Below, one piece after another: positions 48,893 through 61,354 of a stretch of 64,000 bases of DNA (the stretch's first letter is position 1; each line of letters begins with the position of its first letter). Source of the stretch: Spinacia oleracea. Lineage: Eukaryota; Streptophyta; Magnoliopsida; Caryophyllales; Amaranthaceae. Both the position numbers and the translations under genes were made by a program. The notes under the pieces are model-generated. The model searched no databases. It saw only the letters and a program-made list of their open reading frames with translations, and was not told where the DNA came from. The DNA lies in the NCBI RefSeq assembly GCF_020520425.1, contig NC_079490.1, forward strand, positions 38,200,723 to 38,264,722. The letters are read 5' to 3'.

Positions 48893-50356
48893 TCATTGAT
48901 GGCCTTGACCATCATCACCATCATCACCATCATCACCATCATCACCACCTCGACCACCATAACCGCTAGTGCCCGCTCCATACCCACCGTAGTGGGTGGG
49001 TGTGAAGGTGCCCATAGAACCAAGAGCTCCATATCCCTCCGCGGGATAGCTAAACCATGAAGGGTGCTGAGCATCTGGAGCAATGTAGCCCTGCCTGGAA
49101 TACTGATCATAGATAGGGAACATGGCCCTCTGGTGATCACTCGCGAACTCATGAAAACCAATCTCAAGCCTCCCTAACCTCTCATGAACGGACCCCTGCT
49201 CCTCCTCTGGCGTAGGCCTACCCTGTGGCCTCCCCTCATCCCCTCGACGCCCCCTCCTAAAGTAGGTGCGAGGCTCGGGCTCAAACTGGTGGGGCTCTGA
49301 CTGTGGGTCAGGCTGGGGCTGCTCATCCTCAAATCCAACATATAAATAGTGAGCCTGACCGGGTCTGAAACGGGTGCGGCCCTGAGGGTCAGGCAAGGTG
49401 AAAAGCCTATTCCCCTCGAACATCCAAAACATGGCACCCGGCCTAAACAACCCATGCTCACCCTGTAAGCGGCGGAGTCCAGCAAAATAGGCCAAATCAA
49501 GTAAGTTGCTAGCCAAAACTGGAGTTTGGTTAGCCCCAACAAAGTTAACTGTGGCCATGGCAATGTGGGTGATCAACCCACCAACGGTGATACGGGTGGT
49601 GTGCGTGCTAGTGGCTATAGAATAAAGCTGGGAGGCCATATGATGTGCTAGGTTCATTCTATACCTCTCTTCCCCCTCTAAAACATAGCCACCCAAAATC
49701 TCCAGCTCAGTACTCCTAACATTTTGGGTCTTCTCCCTACCAAAAATTGTGAACCCCAGGAACCTGTAGAAAACAATAGGGACAGGGTTTTGTATCTTGG
49801 AAGCATGCAAGTGCTGCATACTACTGGGATTATCATTACCAGTCAGCTTTCCCCACAGAGTACAGTTATTATGAGCACTACCAGGTTTCCTACTATGGGT
49901 GGTGGACAAACCAAAAATCCCACCAAAATCAGCTATACTCAGGCTAACATTACGGTTCATCAAGCGAAAATGAACCGACGACACAGTTCTAAAACCATCA
50001 CTACGCAAAACCAACGAACTCAGAAATTCCAAAGTTAAATGCCTAAAGGTGAGACGCAACATACTATACATATCTTTCATGCCGACAACATAAAATACTC
50101 ATTTAACATCATGCTCAATACCCATATCATGATGTGATTTTTGACATATAAAACGAGTAGGGGTTACCTCCCTCTTTTTGAGGTGGATGAATTGGTCCCG
50201 TTGCCACTCCGTAGAAAAAATGACATCCGGGAAGTCCTCATCGGCTTCGAATTGGGGCGGTGGAGGTGGTGGTGTCGGCTCCCGAGCTCGGCTAGTTGAA
50301 GCCTCGTGTTGGTTCCTTGGTTGCGTGGTGCAACTCCTCCTTGGTCGGCTAGTCAT
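48893..50356 (-). pseudogene. Athila env-position ORF (ATHILA ORF-1 family)
   Basis: The frame opens at 50356 (MTSRPRRSCTTQPRNQ) and runs about 487 codons to 48893, with one in-frame TGA at 50099-50101. The upstream piece has the EWQRDQFIHLKKREVTPTRF motif and the downstream piece LTLEFLSSLVLRSDGFR and FGLSTTHSRK, which resemble the plant ATHILA ORF-1 family. Its role in the element is unknown. The C-terminus is glycine-rich and ends in a GDD repeat encoded by a trinucleotide-like CATCATCAC run (48903-48950). Apart from the TGA the frame is clean. Confidence 0.75.
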
Positions 50357-51305
50357 GGTTAAAATCTGAATTTTTGGTGGTTTTTTGAGTTTTAGTTGAA
50401 TTTGGGGGTTGGGTGGAGAGTGGAGGAAATTAAAATTGGTTAGGTATAGGTTGTAGAGGGTGATGAGAGGAAGATTTTGATGTAAAGTTTGTTGAATTTG
50501 GTGGAGATTTGAGGGAGATATGAAGGTTGGAAGTTTTGGGGGGTTGGGGTTTAATGGGGGAAGAGAGAGAAAAGGGAGGTTGAAGATGAAGGAAATGTCG
50601 AGGAAAATAAGAACCCATGCTTCTAAATCGCTGAATTCGCCCGCCGCCCGATCGGGCAGCAGCTCACCCGATCGGGCGAAATAATATCCTCAGAAAACAA
50701 TCCATGCGCGCCCGATCAGGCGCACTTCGCCCTATCCGGATCGGGCGAAATGCGAAAACAATTTTCTCAGACTTTTCCAGCCCAGAATCCTTCCCTTGAT
50801 CTTGGAATGACGTCATCATCAACCTCCCGATCGGGCGGAATGTCGCCCGATCGGGCGGAATGTCGCCCGATCGGGCGATTTACTCGCCCTTTGGAGTCGA
50901 TCGGGCAACCTTCGCCCTGTCGGGCGATTTTCAACCTTTTCTCTAAAATTGACACGCTCCCGATCGGGCGCACCTAGCCGGATCCGGGTCGGGCGAAATG
51001 CAGACTGCTCCATTTCAGCTTTAATTCCACTTTTGCAAACTTGGAGCCTTAGACCTGCACAGCATTAAACATCCAAACCATAAAATACCCTCTTCTCACC
51101 TCTCTAACACTAAAAACTACAATGAAAAACACACTTGTTCAAGAATTATACTAAAACACACGAACGAAAGCAAGAAAAAGTACACTACGGAAAGAAATAA
51201 ATGGATAGTGAAGTACTCATCCCCTATTAGATTGATGCAATGTCCCCATTACACAATCTCAGTTTATGTGCAGAACGAAAGGAAAGGGATGAGAGCCACG
51301 ACAAC
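50357..51305 (-). other. Linker where Athila pol should be, with palindromes
   Basis: About 950 bp without coding sequence lies between the protease stop and the env-position ORF. At 50638-51000 it carries about nine further CGCCCGATCGGGCG-type palindromes like those in the LTR. No reverse transcriptase or integrase motif is found in any frame. Confidence 0.7.
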
Positions 51306-51901
51306 TCATCGAATAGGGGCACCAAAGATGGTGCCATCTGGTGTCGAATCAATTGCCTTTGATGAGCTATGTGGCGCGGGAAGTGACAGACCACGACCCC
51401 GATCATGAATATGGTGCCCACCGTTTACAGAACTTTCGGCCTTTTGGGTCGCAGCATTATCAAATCGTACCTCCTTCTGAACCCATGCCAAAAAGTTGGT
51501 ATTCCGATCACCTCCACCTGCAAAACAATTTGGAACACGCGCTTTCTTCGAAGCGTCGTTAGAGTTAGTATGAGTCAATTCATTATTGAAATAATCATTA
51601 GAAACATTGACTCCACAACATGATTCCTCTACCATAGGACTCTTAGCAACATGGGTTAAGTTGAAAGTAACCTTGTCATCCCCCACATTTAAAGTCAGCT
51701 TGCCATTCTTGACATCTATGATTGCCCCCGCAGTGTGTAAGAAAGGCCGACCTAAAATAATAGGAATTTGCCTGTCCTCGTCCATGTCTAACACAACAAA
51801 ATCAACAGGAATAAAAAATTTACCTACTCTAACAGGCACATCTTCTAGAACACCTAGGGGGTACTTTACAGATCTATAAGCCATTTACAGAGTTATGTTA
51901 G
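51306..51901 (-). pseudogene. Athila protease, C-terminal part
   Basis: Motifs SVKYPLGVLEDVPVRVGKFF, IPVDFVVLDMDEDRQIPIIL and GRPFLHTAGAIIDVKNGKLT match the second half of Athila-type retropepsins. The catalytic aspartate half is missing, cut off by the Ogre-like LTR at 51902. A TAA at 51885-51887 lies in frame just before the first ATG, so the ATG is not a true start. Confidence 0.85.
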
Positions 51902-53361
51902 TGTGAGGGGGTCGAAAAAGCACGAGGCTAATGCGTGACCTCGTCCCTCGTGGGTGTGACGATTCTTTTTATTCAATCAAGTGAATTGGATTTCCTGTGA
52001 GTATACACCCAATTGACTAGTAATATAGGAGTCGCCATTCAGTTTTTAACGACAATGAGAAAAACTGACAAAACCCGGTTATCGTGACATAAAGGGAGTG
52101 CAATTATGTTTGACCACGACGGCCGTAGGTTCCCTTGTGATCCCTGGTGTGGGGATCTCTCAATATACACCCGCAAGGTAGAGATTGAGGGTTTGGGGGA
52201 CTGTAACTACCGAGAGGAATACTTCGCTCGTCGATAACTCCAGAGGCAGGGTATCCTTACTAGCTCAGCATAAAAAATTGAAGGGACATGCGTTAACTAT
52301 TAAACTAATCTGAGTTGATTTTAGCAATATGCAACATATAATACTAATTCGATCGTGATTATCTGATTTAAATAGCATTAAGGGACCTAGCATAATAACC
52401 CGATTTCCCAAAAATATTATATTTGTTAGGCGTGATAGAACAATCAGATTAGGTTAGTTTAACAGTTCATAAAAAGGGCGAGGAAAGCAGTTAAATCATC
52501 GAAAAGGGACACATTACGACGCACCCTTGAGAGGTGCGTCACGGTTCTCAGAAAACTAACCACTTTGACATTGCTATTTCTCCTTTTTATTTAACGAATC
52601 TCAAATTATGGGACAGGATACGTTCTGTTCGATTTATGGATCGATTGCGACAGAACGCGTGAACAATTTCGCAGCGAGAGGCTTAGGCTAAGGGTTGGAG
52701 TCAATACTCAGAATATAATTGTGTGTTGTGTTGTTGTTTCACGTCGAATTTAGGGGCCTATTTATAGGGAAGAGTTCGTGGAAAGATAGAATTGCAGAGT
52801 TCTAATCCACAAAGAATTAGGAAAAAACACGTACCCAGGTATTTTCACCGCCCAGGCCTGGGCGCCGAAGATTTCGGCGCCTAGAGCCAGGCGTTGAAAA
52901 TAAGGTCTGGGCTGTTTTCTTTAGTCAGATTCGGATTCCTGAAAATCCGTAGAGTTTGAGATTAATTCGAGTCTTTTAGCGCGTATCAATTTTGTGACGG
53001 AATGCATCCGGGCCCGTTACGAACTCTAGGTTCGTTAGGATTTCAATTAATACGTAACTCTTATTTCCGAATCATATTAGGAATAGGAATCTCGCAGTTT
53101 TCTATCCCATTTAGGATTTATGTTGGAATGCAACACCTAATTCTGACAGGTTTCTATCTTTTATGATTTGCCACTTTTAGAAGCTACCTTTTACGGCAGT
53201 TACTATTTTAGCAGGTTTCCATAAATAGCAGCTTTCGGGTGAAATGAAATGGGGAATCGAGATTCGTTTATTTTATAGGAGATGCGTTGTCAAGTGGAGA
53301 TTTATGCTTTCATCATCGAACCTTTCCCTTGCGGGAATGGGGACAAAAGTAGGTGTCTACA
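51902..53361 (-). repeat. 3' LTR of Ogre-like element
   Basis: 1460 bp with + strand ends TGTGAGGGGG and GTGTCTACA. It matches 61355-62778 throughout, with an extra palindromic block of about 36 bp at 52848-52890 that the other LTR lacks. Confidence 0.92.
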
Positions 53362-53380
53362 GTTAGCCCCCACTTTGACT
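53362..53380 (-). other. Polypurine tract of Ogre-like element
   Basis: The minus strand reads AGTCAAAGTGGGGGCTAAC immediately before the LTR start TGTAGACACC. Confidence 0.9.
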
Positions 53381-53849
53381 GAGTCTTGGAGTAAGGCGAT
53401 GGTCAAAGTATTAGACGGAGTGCGTTAAACAAGCCATGGTGTATGTGACCTGTTTTGCGAGGGTCTCACGAGGCCCCGAGTGATAACATTTGACTTAAGG
53501 GTCATCACTTGAAGTGTCGACATATCCCTCACGTGTCATTGGGATTTGTCAACTGATAGTATAGAAACTTCCTCACTTTGTCATTGGAAGAATCTAAAGG
53601 TGCGTTGAAACTCCCTCACTTTGTCATTGGGAGTAGCTACAGAGTTTTTCGAAATCAAAGCTATAAAGTGTAATTTGGCCTGGCCAAGCCCAATCACGAG
53701 GTAAAACGTTTTTTAAAGATTCTCATTTTCAGGGCTAGCTAAACGAGAAAACCCCCTTGTTTTTATAGGACGTAAAACGAAGGAAAATCCAGCACCCTTG
53801 TTTTTATAGGACGTAAAAGGAAGGAAAATCCAGCAAAAGTTATCGCTGC

Positions 53850-54500
53850 AGCGACTAAGGACCTGCGCGGTTAGTGACGCAGACCCCGCCAGGTGAAGAT
53901 GGTGAGCCTGTCCGCTGAGGGTGGACGCCCCGTCCGATAGAAGTGGACGAATCTGTTTTGATGTTTTGAAAATAAGGACCTACGCGGTTTGTGACGTAGA
54001 CCCCGCCGGCTGAAGATGGCGAACCTTGTCCGCTGAGGGTGGATGCCCCGTCCGATAGAAGTGGACGAATCTGTTTTTGAAATTTTGAAAATAAGGACCT
54101 ACGCGGTTTGTGACGTAGACCCCGCCGGCTGAAGATGGCGAACCTTGTCCGCTGAGGGTGGACGCCCCGTCCGATTGAAGTGGACGAATCTATTTTGAAA
54201 ATTGTTTGTGCTTTTTGAAAATAAGGACCTACGCGGTTTGTGACGCAGACCCCGTCGGCTGAAGATGGCGAGCCTGTTTGTGTTTTGAAGATTTTATTTT
54301 CTTTTCATTTTCGAAAACTGAGGACCTGCGCGGTTAGTGACGCAGACCCCGCCGGCTCAAGATGGCGAGCCTGTTTTATTTTGAAGATTTTATTTTCTTT
54401 TCATTTTCGAAAACTGAGGACCTGCGCGGCTAGTGACGCAGACCCCGCCCGCTGAAGGTGGGCAAGCCCTGTCCGCTGAGGGTGGACGTCCCTGAATTCG
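53850..54500. repeat. Tandem repeat near 3' end of Ogre-like element
   Basis: Six units start AGGACCTGCGCGGTTAGTGA or close variants, at about 53858, 53971, 54092, 54223, 54322 and 54416. Spacing is 113-131 bp for the first units and about 95-100 bp for the last, because the later ones lose the TCCGCTGAGGGTGGACG part. Tandem arrays just inside the PPT are known in Tat/Ogre elements. Confidence 0.92.
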
Positions 54501-57500
54501 TTTTTTTAATTTAGAACTCGCGTGGTTCGATCTTGCCTGATTGAGGTGGGCAAGTCCCTATTTCATTTTTTTTCTTGTGATTTTTTTGAGAATTTCTTTT
54601 TATTCATTCTTGTAGGAGCGAATTTTTCCGAGGGATGCTCAGATTTAGTTGCAACCTGAATGTGGGTTGACAACGTGCTTAGACGGACCATTGTCTCGTG
54701 GTTATCATCTTTCATGGTTTTGAGCTAGTCTTTACGGCTCAATTTTGCCACTACCTGGGTCCTTGATAAGGGGACTACGTATAAGTATCAAAGGCGACCT
54801 TTGTCTTGAGGTCGTAATCTGGTTTTTTTTTGTTGAGATTATCCAAACACGGGACTTCGTACTGCGTAGTCTGGGAATATTGTTTTAACCTTGCATACTT
54901 TCTTTTAAGATATATTTTTTCATTCGAGCCACCAAGTACTCGTACTTGGCGGTTAGTTCTTGTCAAAGAGGTTCTTTGGGGATACGCATTTTGTAATGTC
55001 CTTGATCGTGTTTGGGATCGTGCTCGTAAGTGCGAGCGATCTTTGTAGTGGTGTGCTACTTTGACAAAGTCGTGAGGTGCGACTTTCGGCAATTTTCAAG
55101 TCGAATGAGTGTGGTAGGGCCCCATAGAAGTCAGAGCTGTTTTTTGGGCCTGGGCTCATTTTCGGCGCCCAGGCCTGGGCGTTGAAGTAATTCACGCCCA
55201 GGTGGGGCGTTGAAAGTGTTGTTTGGGCTGGTCTTTTGATGACACAGTTGGCTTCTTGTTCATTCGTTTATTTCACTTGGAAGTTCTATGTATTCTCTTT
55301 TCTTTTGTTTTTTCTTTGTTTTTAGAACGTGATGGTTTTCTTGAGAAGCCGTAGCCGATTGGTGGACTACGGTGCTTGTCGCTTTGAGGCGATTATTTTA
55401 AGGAATTGTTGCTCTTAAGGCGTACAGTTATTGTGATAGTTGGGCGAGTCTATATGGCCCGAGGAACATACCCTGAGGCGTAAGACTTTGATCTTTCTTG
55501 TTGTTGTATATTTTTTTTTTCTTTTGAACGCGTTCGTGAATGTTCGATACTTAGGATGATGATATGTATGTGCGAACGAACTTTCATAGAATGGCCGTCG
55601 TGTGCGGTCCATTAATCAGTTTGCTTGAATCATCTTTTTTTTGAGCAATGACTGATTTTGAATAGTTTGCTTAGAAGCTTGATAGGGTCCAGGCCCATTC
55701 ACGAGGTGGGTTTAAACATCGTGCCCTTTCGATTGTTCAAACATTTGCTTCGAGAGATTTTTTTTATTTTGCTATGGTCGTTTCGTAGCTTGGAGCTCCC
55801 AAGTATGCATGTTGGGATGCTTCCTTTTGGCGTACGATTTTTGGTAGGTTCTTTGGAGAAAGATGCCTTGGGTTCTGCTAGTGTAGGTGCGAGCTATCCC
55901 TTCCGTGGTAGGTAATATTTTGCTACCTTTAATCCTTAATGTAGAAGTCGTGTGGCTTGCCTCTTTTACACATGCTCTCGGTCGTGCCTGCATTAGTGCA
56001 ATATGCCTTACTCTCTTTTTTTAGACTTGTACCGTGGGATGGTTGAACTTATGGTGCAACGTAGGCTCGTGTGGCCTAACGGCGTGTCTTAGAACATTCC
56101 TCCAAGCGTTAGGATATCATTATTATTTTTGCATTGGAGTACTTCATCATGCCTCGTTCAGGTGTTCGAAAAAGTGTAGCACTTTCCGCATGGGTTTGCA
56201 CGACTTATTACTTCGTTCGATGCGAGGGTTCATAGATGTTTCTTTTTTTTTTTTTATATCTGGGCAAAACTTGGCTAGAAGAAAGAATCAGCGCCCAGGC
56301 TGGGGCGTTTAAGATATCGGCGCCCAGCTCTGGGCGTTGAAAATGATTTCTGGGCAGAACTTTGACAGTATTTTTTTCTTTCGCTTTTGCTTTGGAACGG
56401 TGTAGACTGTGTAACGGGCGCTTTATAGGGCGAGCGTTATGTGCAGTGGTTTGATCGGAGTTTTGGTGACTCGCGATTTTCAGTTACCCTTGTTAGTGGG
56501 GTGACTTTATATATTCTAAGTAGTGCTTAGAATTTGGGAGAGGTTGTAGCCATTCTAAGGTTCGTTTTGTACGATTAAAGCTTAGGATTGAGCCCCTATG
56601 ACATATGTATAGCATTAGCGTCGAGAATTTGCGATAAAATCGTCATTTCGAGCATTTTTAGAGTGTTTTTCTCAAGCCCCCAATTGTAGCTACGGGATTG
56701 GCTTGGTGCTATAATGCTTTGCATACGTTTTTATGCATTCATGGTGACATGGATCATGAATAGTTTGAACCAGACTCGTTTAGTGCGAGGTACGTTCGAG
56801 TAGTGATTTTGCTGCTTCTCTTGTAAATGTCGTATTGTGCGACATTGCCATGGTCAAGGTAGTCACATGTTGAAGTGTGCCTTGTCCAAAAGCTAGGTGC
56901 CTTTCTTTACCCATAATCATATTTGGAAATCTTTTGACTCACTTGCAAAATTGAGATAAACGCATACTTAGCTTAAACCAACGACACTTTATTATGTTCG
57001 AAGAAGTCTTTAGAAATCATTTGAAAAATTATATAAAATCCGAATCCTACTGTGTACAATCGAAGGTGTCCTAAGTAGGTTGACTTATAGAAGGGTTCGT
57101 ACAGGATTATATGAGTGAATCAAAATACTGTTACGATTTTTGGAATGCTGTCTAAGGATTTGCTGGAAGCCAGGGTGCAGGCGTCAAGATATACTTGTGC
57201 CCGTTTGGCATATGCTTTAGGCTTTTAGGGCCATCTTTTCCAAAATTGCGGGAATATAAACCGTTTTCAAATTGACTTAGATTTACTTGGTGTATGTCTG
57301 TATAAAAGGTCAAGGTATACTTAGTTCTTTCCCTAGCTCTTTCATTTCAATTTTTTAGCCCCCAGTTGCTGTTATGTCTTCCCATTAATGATGCTTTTAG
57401 ATTTCGATTTTTAGATGCTCGTGTCATATGTCTGAGTAGGGTGAGCCTTGGTTAAGTACCAAGTCCTATCGACAATGTCTGATTTTTTTTCAAAGGGGAT

Positions 57501-58600
57501 TCGCAAGTATTTGAATTACCATGAACGGGTGCCCTGAGTTCGAAGGAACGATGGGGCAATGCCGTAGAACAATTCTCTTTATTGCAAGCCTACTGCCTTT
57601 ACTACTTGTTGGCGATCATGACTGTGTCTAGTGGTGAAAGAAAGTCTTTAAGTGAGTTAGTTCGCTTTAGGGAGGGTCAAGTCGAGTACTTTAGAGGTCA
57701 TGGACACTTGCGCTAGCCCCCACTTAATTGAGGGAAAGCGGTCTTTTGAGTCTTGGCTAAGTGCCTAGGAGTGTGAGTGCTCCTTCTGGCAAGGGTACAT
57801 GCCCTTATTATTTTTCGATGTGTGCTCGTTTTGGCATTTTGATGAGTTGGATTTTTCCTTTGACTTCTATTTTTCTTTCGACTTGGGTTGTAAGTAATTA
57901 AATTTCAATAAGGGACTTCTATTTTTATTCTTGTTATTCTATAGGCTTTAATATTTTTGCAAATTGGTTGGACCGAATCATGGATTGCCTACGTATCCGC
58001 CTTAAATAGATTTAATTTGGAATCAGGTCTTGCGTAGTTCTTAGCCTAGAAAATGGTTTCTTAGAATGGCGATTTTAAACAAGTACGTTCTGAGGTGGAA
58101 ACATATTATTTGAAACGGTAGAGTAAGTGAAGTTTATTATTATGTCCCTTTGCTGCTTTGCCGTAGGCCAAAATTTTGTTATATATTTTTTTTTGAGTAC
58201 ATGTATTTCTTGGTGGTACGTATATCTGAATACGTGTTGTACCCTTCCAAGTGTTCGTTATTTTTCCATGTATGTGCGGATAAAATGACGAGCACTTCTG
58301 GACAAAATTTGGCAAGCAGAGAGAATCAGCGCCCAGGCTGGGGCGCTAAAGATTTCGGCGCCCAGCTATGGGCGCTGAAAATGACTTCTAGGAGGATCTT
58401 TTTTGGTGCGCTAAATGCTTCTTTTTCTTTTTAGACGAACTTTTAAAAGGCGCTTTGCAAAGTCTGCTTTTTTTATTATTTATTATTTTTTTTACTTTTC
58501 ATTTGTCTTCCTTTTTTACTCGTGACTCAAGACGGTTTAAAAGATGGGTTGAATGAGATAGGATAATTTGTATAGGCATTGGTCAAGCATGAGGATTATA
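54501..58600 (-). other. Non-coding interior of Ogre-like element, part 1
   Basis: No ORF with retroelement motifs. The 56560-58040 part matches the fragment at 2100-3680. GC palindromic blocks occur at about 55161-55212, 56289-56341 and 58326-58381. Confidence 0.7.
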
Positions 58601-58630
58601 TCTGCTAGGACTCACAATTTGCAGCCTTAA

Positions 58631-58937
58631 GCTAGTGTCACGAGTTTACATCAATCAAGGCCAATGAGTAGTATGGGGACGGCTCAAGGGTATATCAATA
58701 GGATGTATCCAAACAAGTTATATGGTCATTATGCTAATGGTGGTGTAAGAGCAGGTTTTGGAAATAAGGGGTATGACGCACGTGTCAATGGCCGTGCGTG
58801 GTTTGCGGTTGACAACGAGTTCAAGAACAAGAGTCGAGGTAATGGTTTCTTGAGTCATGGCAATGAGAACATGGATAGGTTAAAATGAGCTGAACAGGGA
58901 CCCCAGAGCGAAGGCGTCTAAGAGCATAAGGATTGGA
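58631..58937 (+). pseudogene. Captured fragment of YTH-domain (ECT-type) gene
   Basis: The + strand translation contains RPMSSMGTAQGYINRMYPNK, LYGHYANGG, GYDARVNGRAWFAVDNEFK and NGFLSHGNENMDRL. After a one-base shift in the AAAA run at about 58882-58885 it continues NELNRDPRAKASKS. This matches the conserved region just before the YTH domain of plant ECT proteins, which read N6-methyladenosine in mRNA. The YTH domain itself is absent. Upstream, a TAA at 58628 closes the frame. It is antisense to the host element's own direction and lies about 120 codons from any other recognisable sequence. Confidence 0.8.
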
Positions 58938-61336
58938 AAGGGTAGACATCGTAGAATTTTATGATTTGGATTGGTTGACTCAATTCTTTTCCTTCGTTTA
59001 CTTAGGTAAATGTTGCACTACGGGATAAGTATTCCCTGGCTTGCTCTTTTCGCTCTCCCTTTTCTCTTTCTATTTTTTCTTTCTTTTTTCTTGGGATTCC
59101 TCCCCAACATAAATTCTTCAATTTTTAATTTGGGTTAAAAGGTAGATGGTTGTGGTCTTTGAGTCACGAGGCGAGACTGAGTGAGCCTCGTTTGGTAGGC
59201 CTATAGTGGACCTTTAATTTTAGTAGGCCTAGGGTGGACCTTTAAATTGTCTTACTTTGTAAGCGTATTTAGTCATTTCTTAAAATATGCAAATAGCGTA
59301 GATTCAAAATGTTGTTTTTACCTTATTGAATTTTAACGAAAGAATTACATCGAAAGTAATTTTTGTTTCTTTTCAGATTCCAATTTCTGGGATTTAATTG
59401 GAAGTTGTGATTTAGACTCAAACTTTCATTAATCTTTCTGATTATAACCCGTGTATGAATACAAGGAGGTGGCCTAGACTCAAAATAATGACGTGGCGTA
59501 AGCCTATAATACTTGACCAAGCAACTCTCATACTTAGGCTAATTGGACCATAACTTTCGTTGGTTGACACTTTAGATTTTAACCCTTGGGTGTTCATTTG
59601 TCATGCGCCATTTTGTTTAATGTTGGCAAGGTAGTTAATTGGGGAGATCGAATTTTTATTTTTGCAAGACTAGAATCATTAGTGCGGCTTCTCTCTTAGT
59701 GTATATTGCTTTACCCCAATGGTAGCCCTATTGGTATGCCGATTTGAGTATTTTCATGGTTGGTCATGTTGCATTCATGGAAAATCTTTTAGTCCGTACT
59801 TAATAGTATTTCAAGGAGTGAGTGACTCGAGAGGACTATGATAGTCGTGACCCAATGTGATTATAAGTCTTGGGGCCATTAATATTTTCTTTGCCAATGG
59901 TATTAACACCTTAGGTTCACTTTGGGGGTTGTGCGACTATGGGGGAATGATTTCCAGAATGTGACCATTTCCATTTTGCAAATACTATAATATATTCTTT
60001 TTATTGGTGAGAGAGAGTATTGAGGCCGTGGATTCCTAGCAAGGGATGACAATTAGATATGGGTGCTCATTGATTTAAATGTTAGGAAGGGAGACTCAAA
60101 TATGGTTTAACCTTTTAACTTGCAGAACGACACCAAGCATTAGGACTGATTCTATGGATAAGACAACTAAGACTTAGGATTTGGATTGTATTTTGGCATA
60201 GCCTAGTCTAGACTCGGATTTATTTGAACATTTATTTTTTTTGAAGACTTTATTCGAACATTTATTTTTTGAATACTTCGCCCATGTGACATTCAAGGTT
60301 TAATTAGCATGCTCGGCTTTGGTGCCGAACATCGTCGTCGTAGGAGGCCTAACAACGACACAAAGAGTTATTTATTTTTTACAAGTCGCTTTTAGAATCG
60401 AGTGCTTTTTCATACGCCCTCGTAGCAATTGTTTTTACGAAAAGTTTTTTTTTTGCTACGTATTTTCTTCATGCGTGGGCACCAAGGCTGATGTGCCTGA
60501 CCAACAGGTCAGGCAGCAACTTCAGCGCCCAGCGAGGGACGTGAGAAATTCTGGCGCCCAGCCAGGGGCGTTGAAAATTCGTCCCTGGCTGGTTCTCGTT
60601 TTCTGTCTTCTGTTTATGCGACTTCGATTTGCGTGCTTGGCTAATAACGTCCTTTACGCGTAACAGCGTTTGTGGGATTCGTTACAGGCCATCCCGAGCG
60701 TCGCTTATTTTGTGGCGATCATTCGGGTTTGCGGAACACGTGTTTCGGTATAACTCTTTGGCAAATTAGTCTATGAATGTTTGGGCACCTTTTAAGGTCG
60801 TTGGTTTTCTAGGATAGTTTGTCACACACAATCACATATTTCGCTACACATAACTACATTACAAACATGGATTTGAAAATTAAATATGCCACGTAGTTTA
60901 TGATAGGCTTCTATGGGTAGTTTATTTGCGCCTGGCTTGGTACCGCTTCTATCGTAGATCCAACACATGCCCCGGTCGAGGTAGTGTCTTCAACAGACGA
61001 ATTTCGCTCAAGAGGCCAACCCGCAAGTGCAAGCCAAGGGGGCATGCAAGCGAGAGGGACCTAATGGGCGAGCGATTGGGTTCGGGATAGGTGTACTACC
61101 TGCACAAGTACCGAGTGGGAAACATGCGCGGCGTATGCACCCCCCTATTGGCGAAAAAAGGTATCCTTAGTCCCAACTCCCGAGGGAGCCGAGATTCGTT
61201 ATGATGTTCTGCCCGTTCACATTAATATGCTGATTTTCAGGTCGTCCCAACTTGATGGGGAAATAAACGGGGGGTAGGATCGTTTCACCCTTCGGCTATT
61301 TTGATTACCTACAAGCACGAGTATTTCCTTCACTAT
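58938..61336 (-). other. Non-coding interior of Ogre-like element, part 2
   Basis: Leader side of the element, between the captured fragment and the PBS. One GC palindromic block lies at about 60518-60572. No gene is seen. Confidence 0.6.
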
Positions 61337-61354
61337 CCTCAGTGGAGTCGCCAC
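61337..61354 (-). other. tRNA primer binding site of Ogre-like element
   Basis: The minus strand reads GTGGCGACTCCACTGAGG directly next to the 5' LTR. It resembles the tRNA-Arg-type TGGCGACTC primer sites of Tat/Ogre elements. Confidence 0.75.

Larger units (their letters stand above)
45917..51901 (-). mobile_element. Defective Athila-type Ty3/gypsy element
   Basis: On the minus strand: protease C-terminal part (51901-51306), a non-coding linker, an env-position ORF (50356-48893), a long 3' untranslated region, a PPT-like tract, and a probable 3' LTR (47322-45917). Reverse transcriptase, RNase H and integrase, which should lie between protease and the env-position ORF, are absent. The 5' part with gag and 5' LTR is not joined to it, because the element stops at the Ogre-like LTR at 51902. 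Confidence 0.75.
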
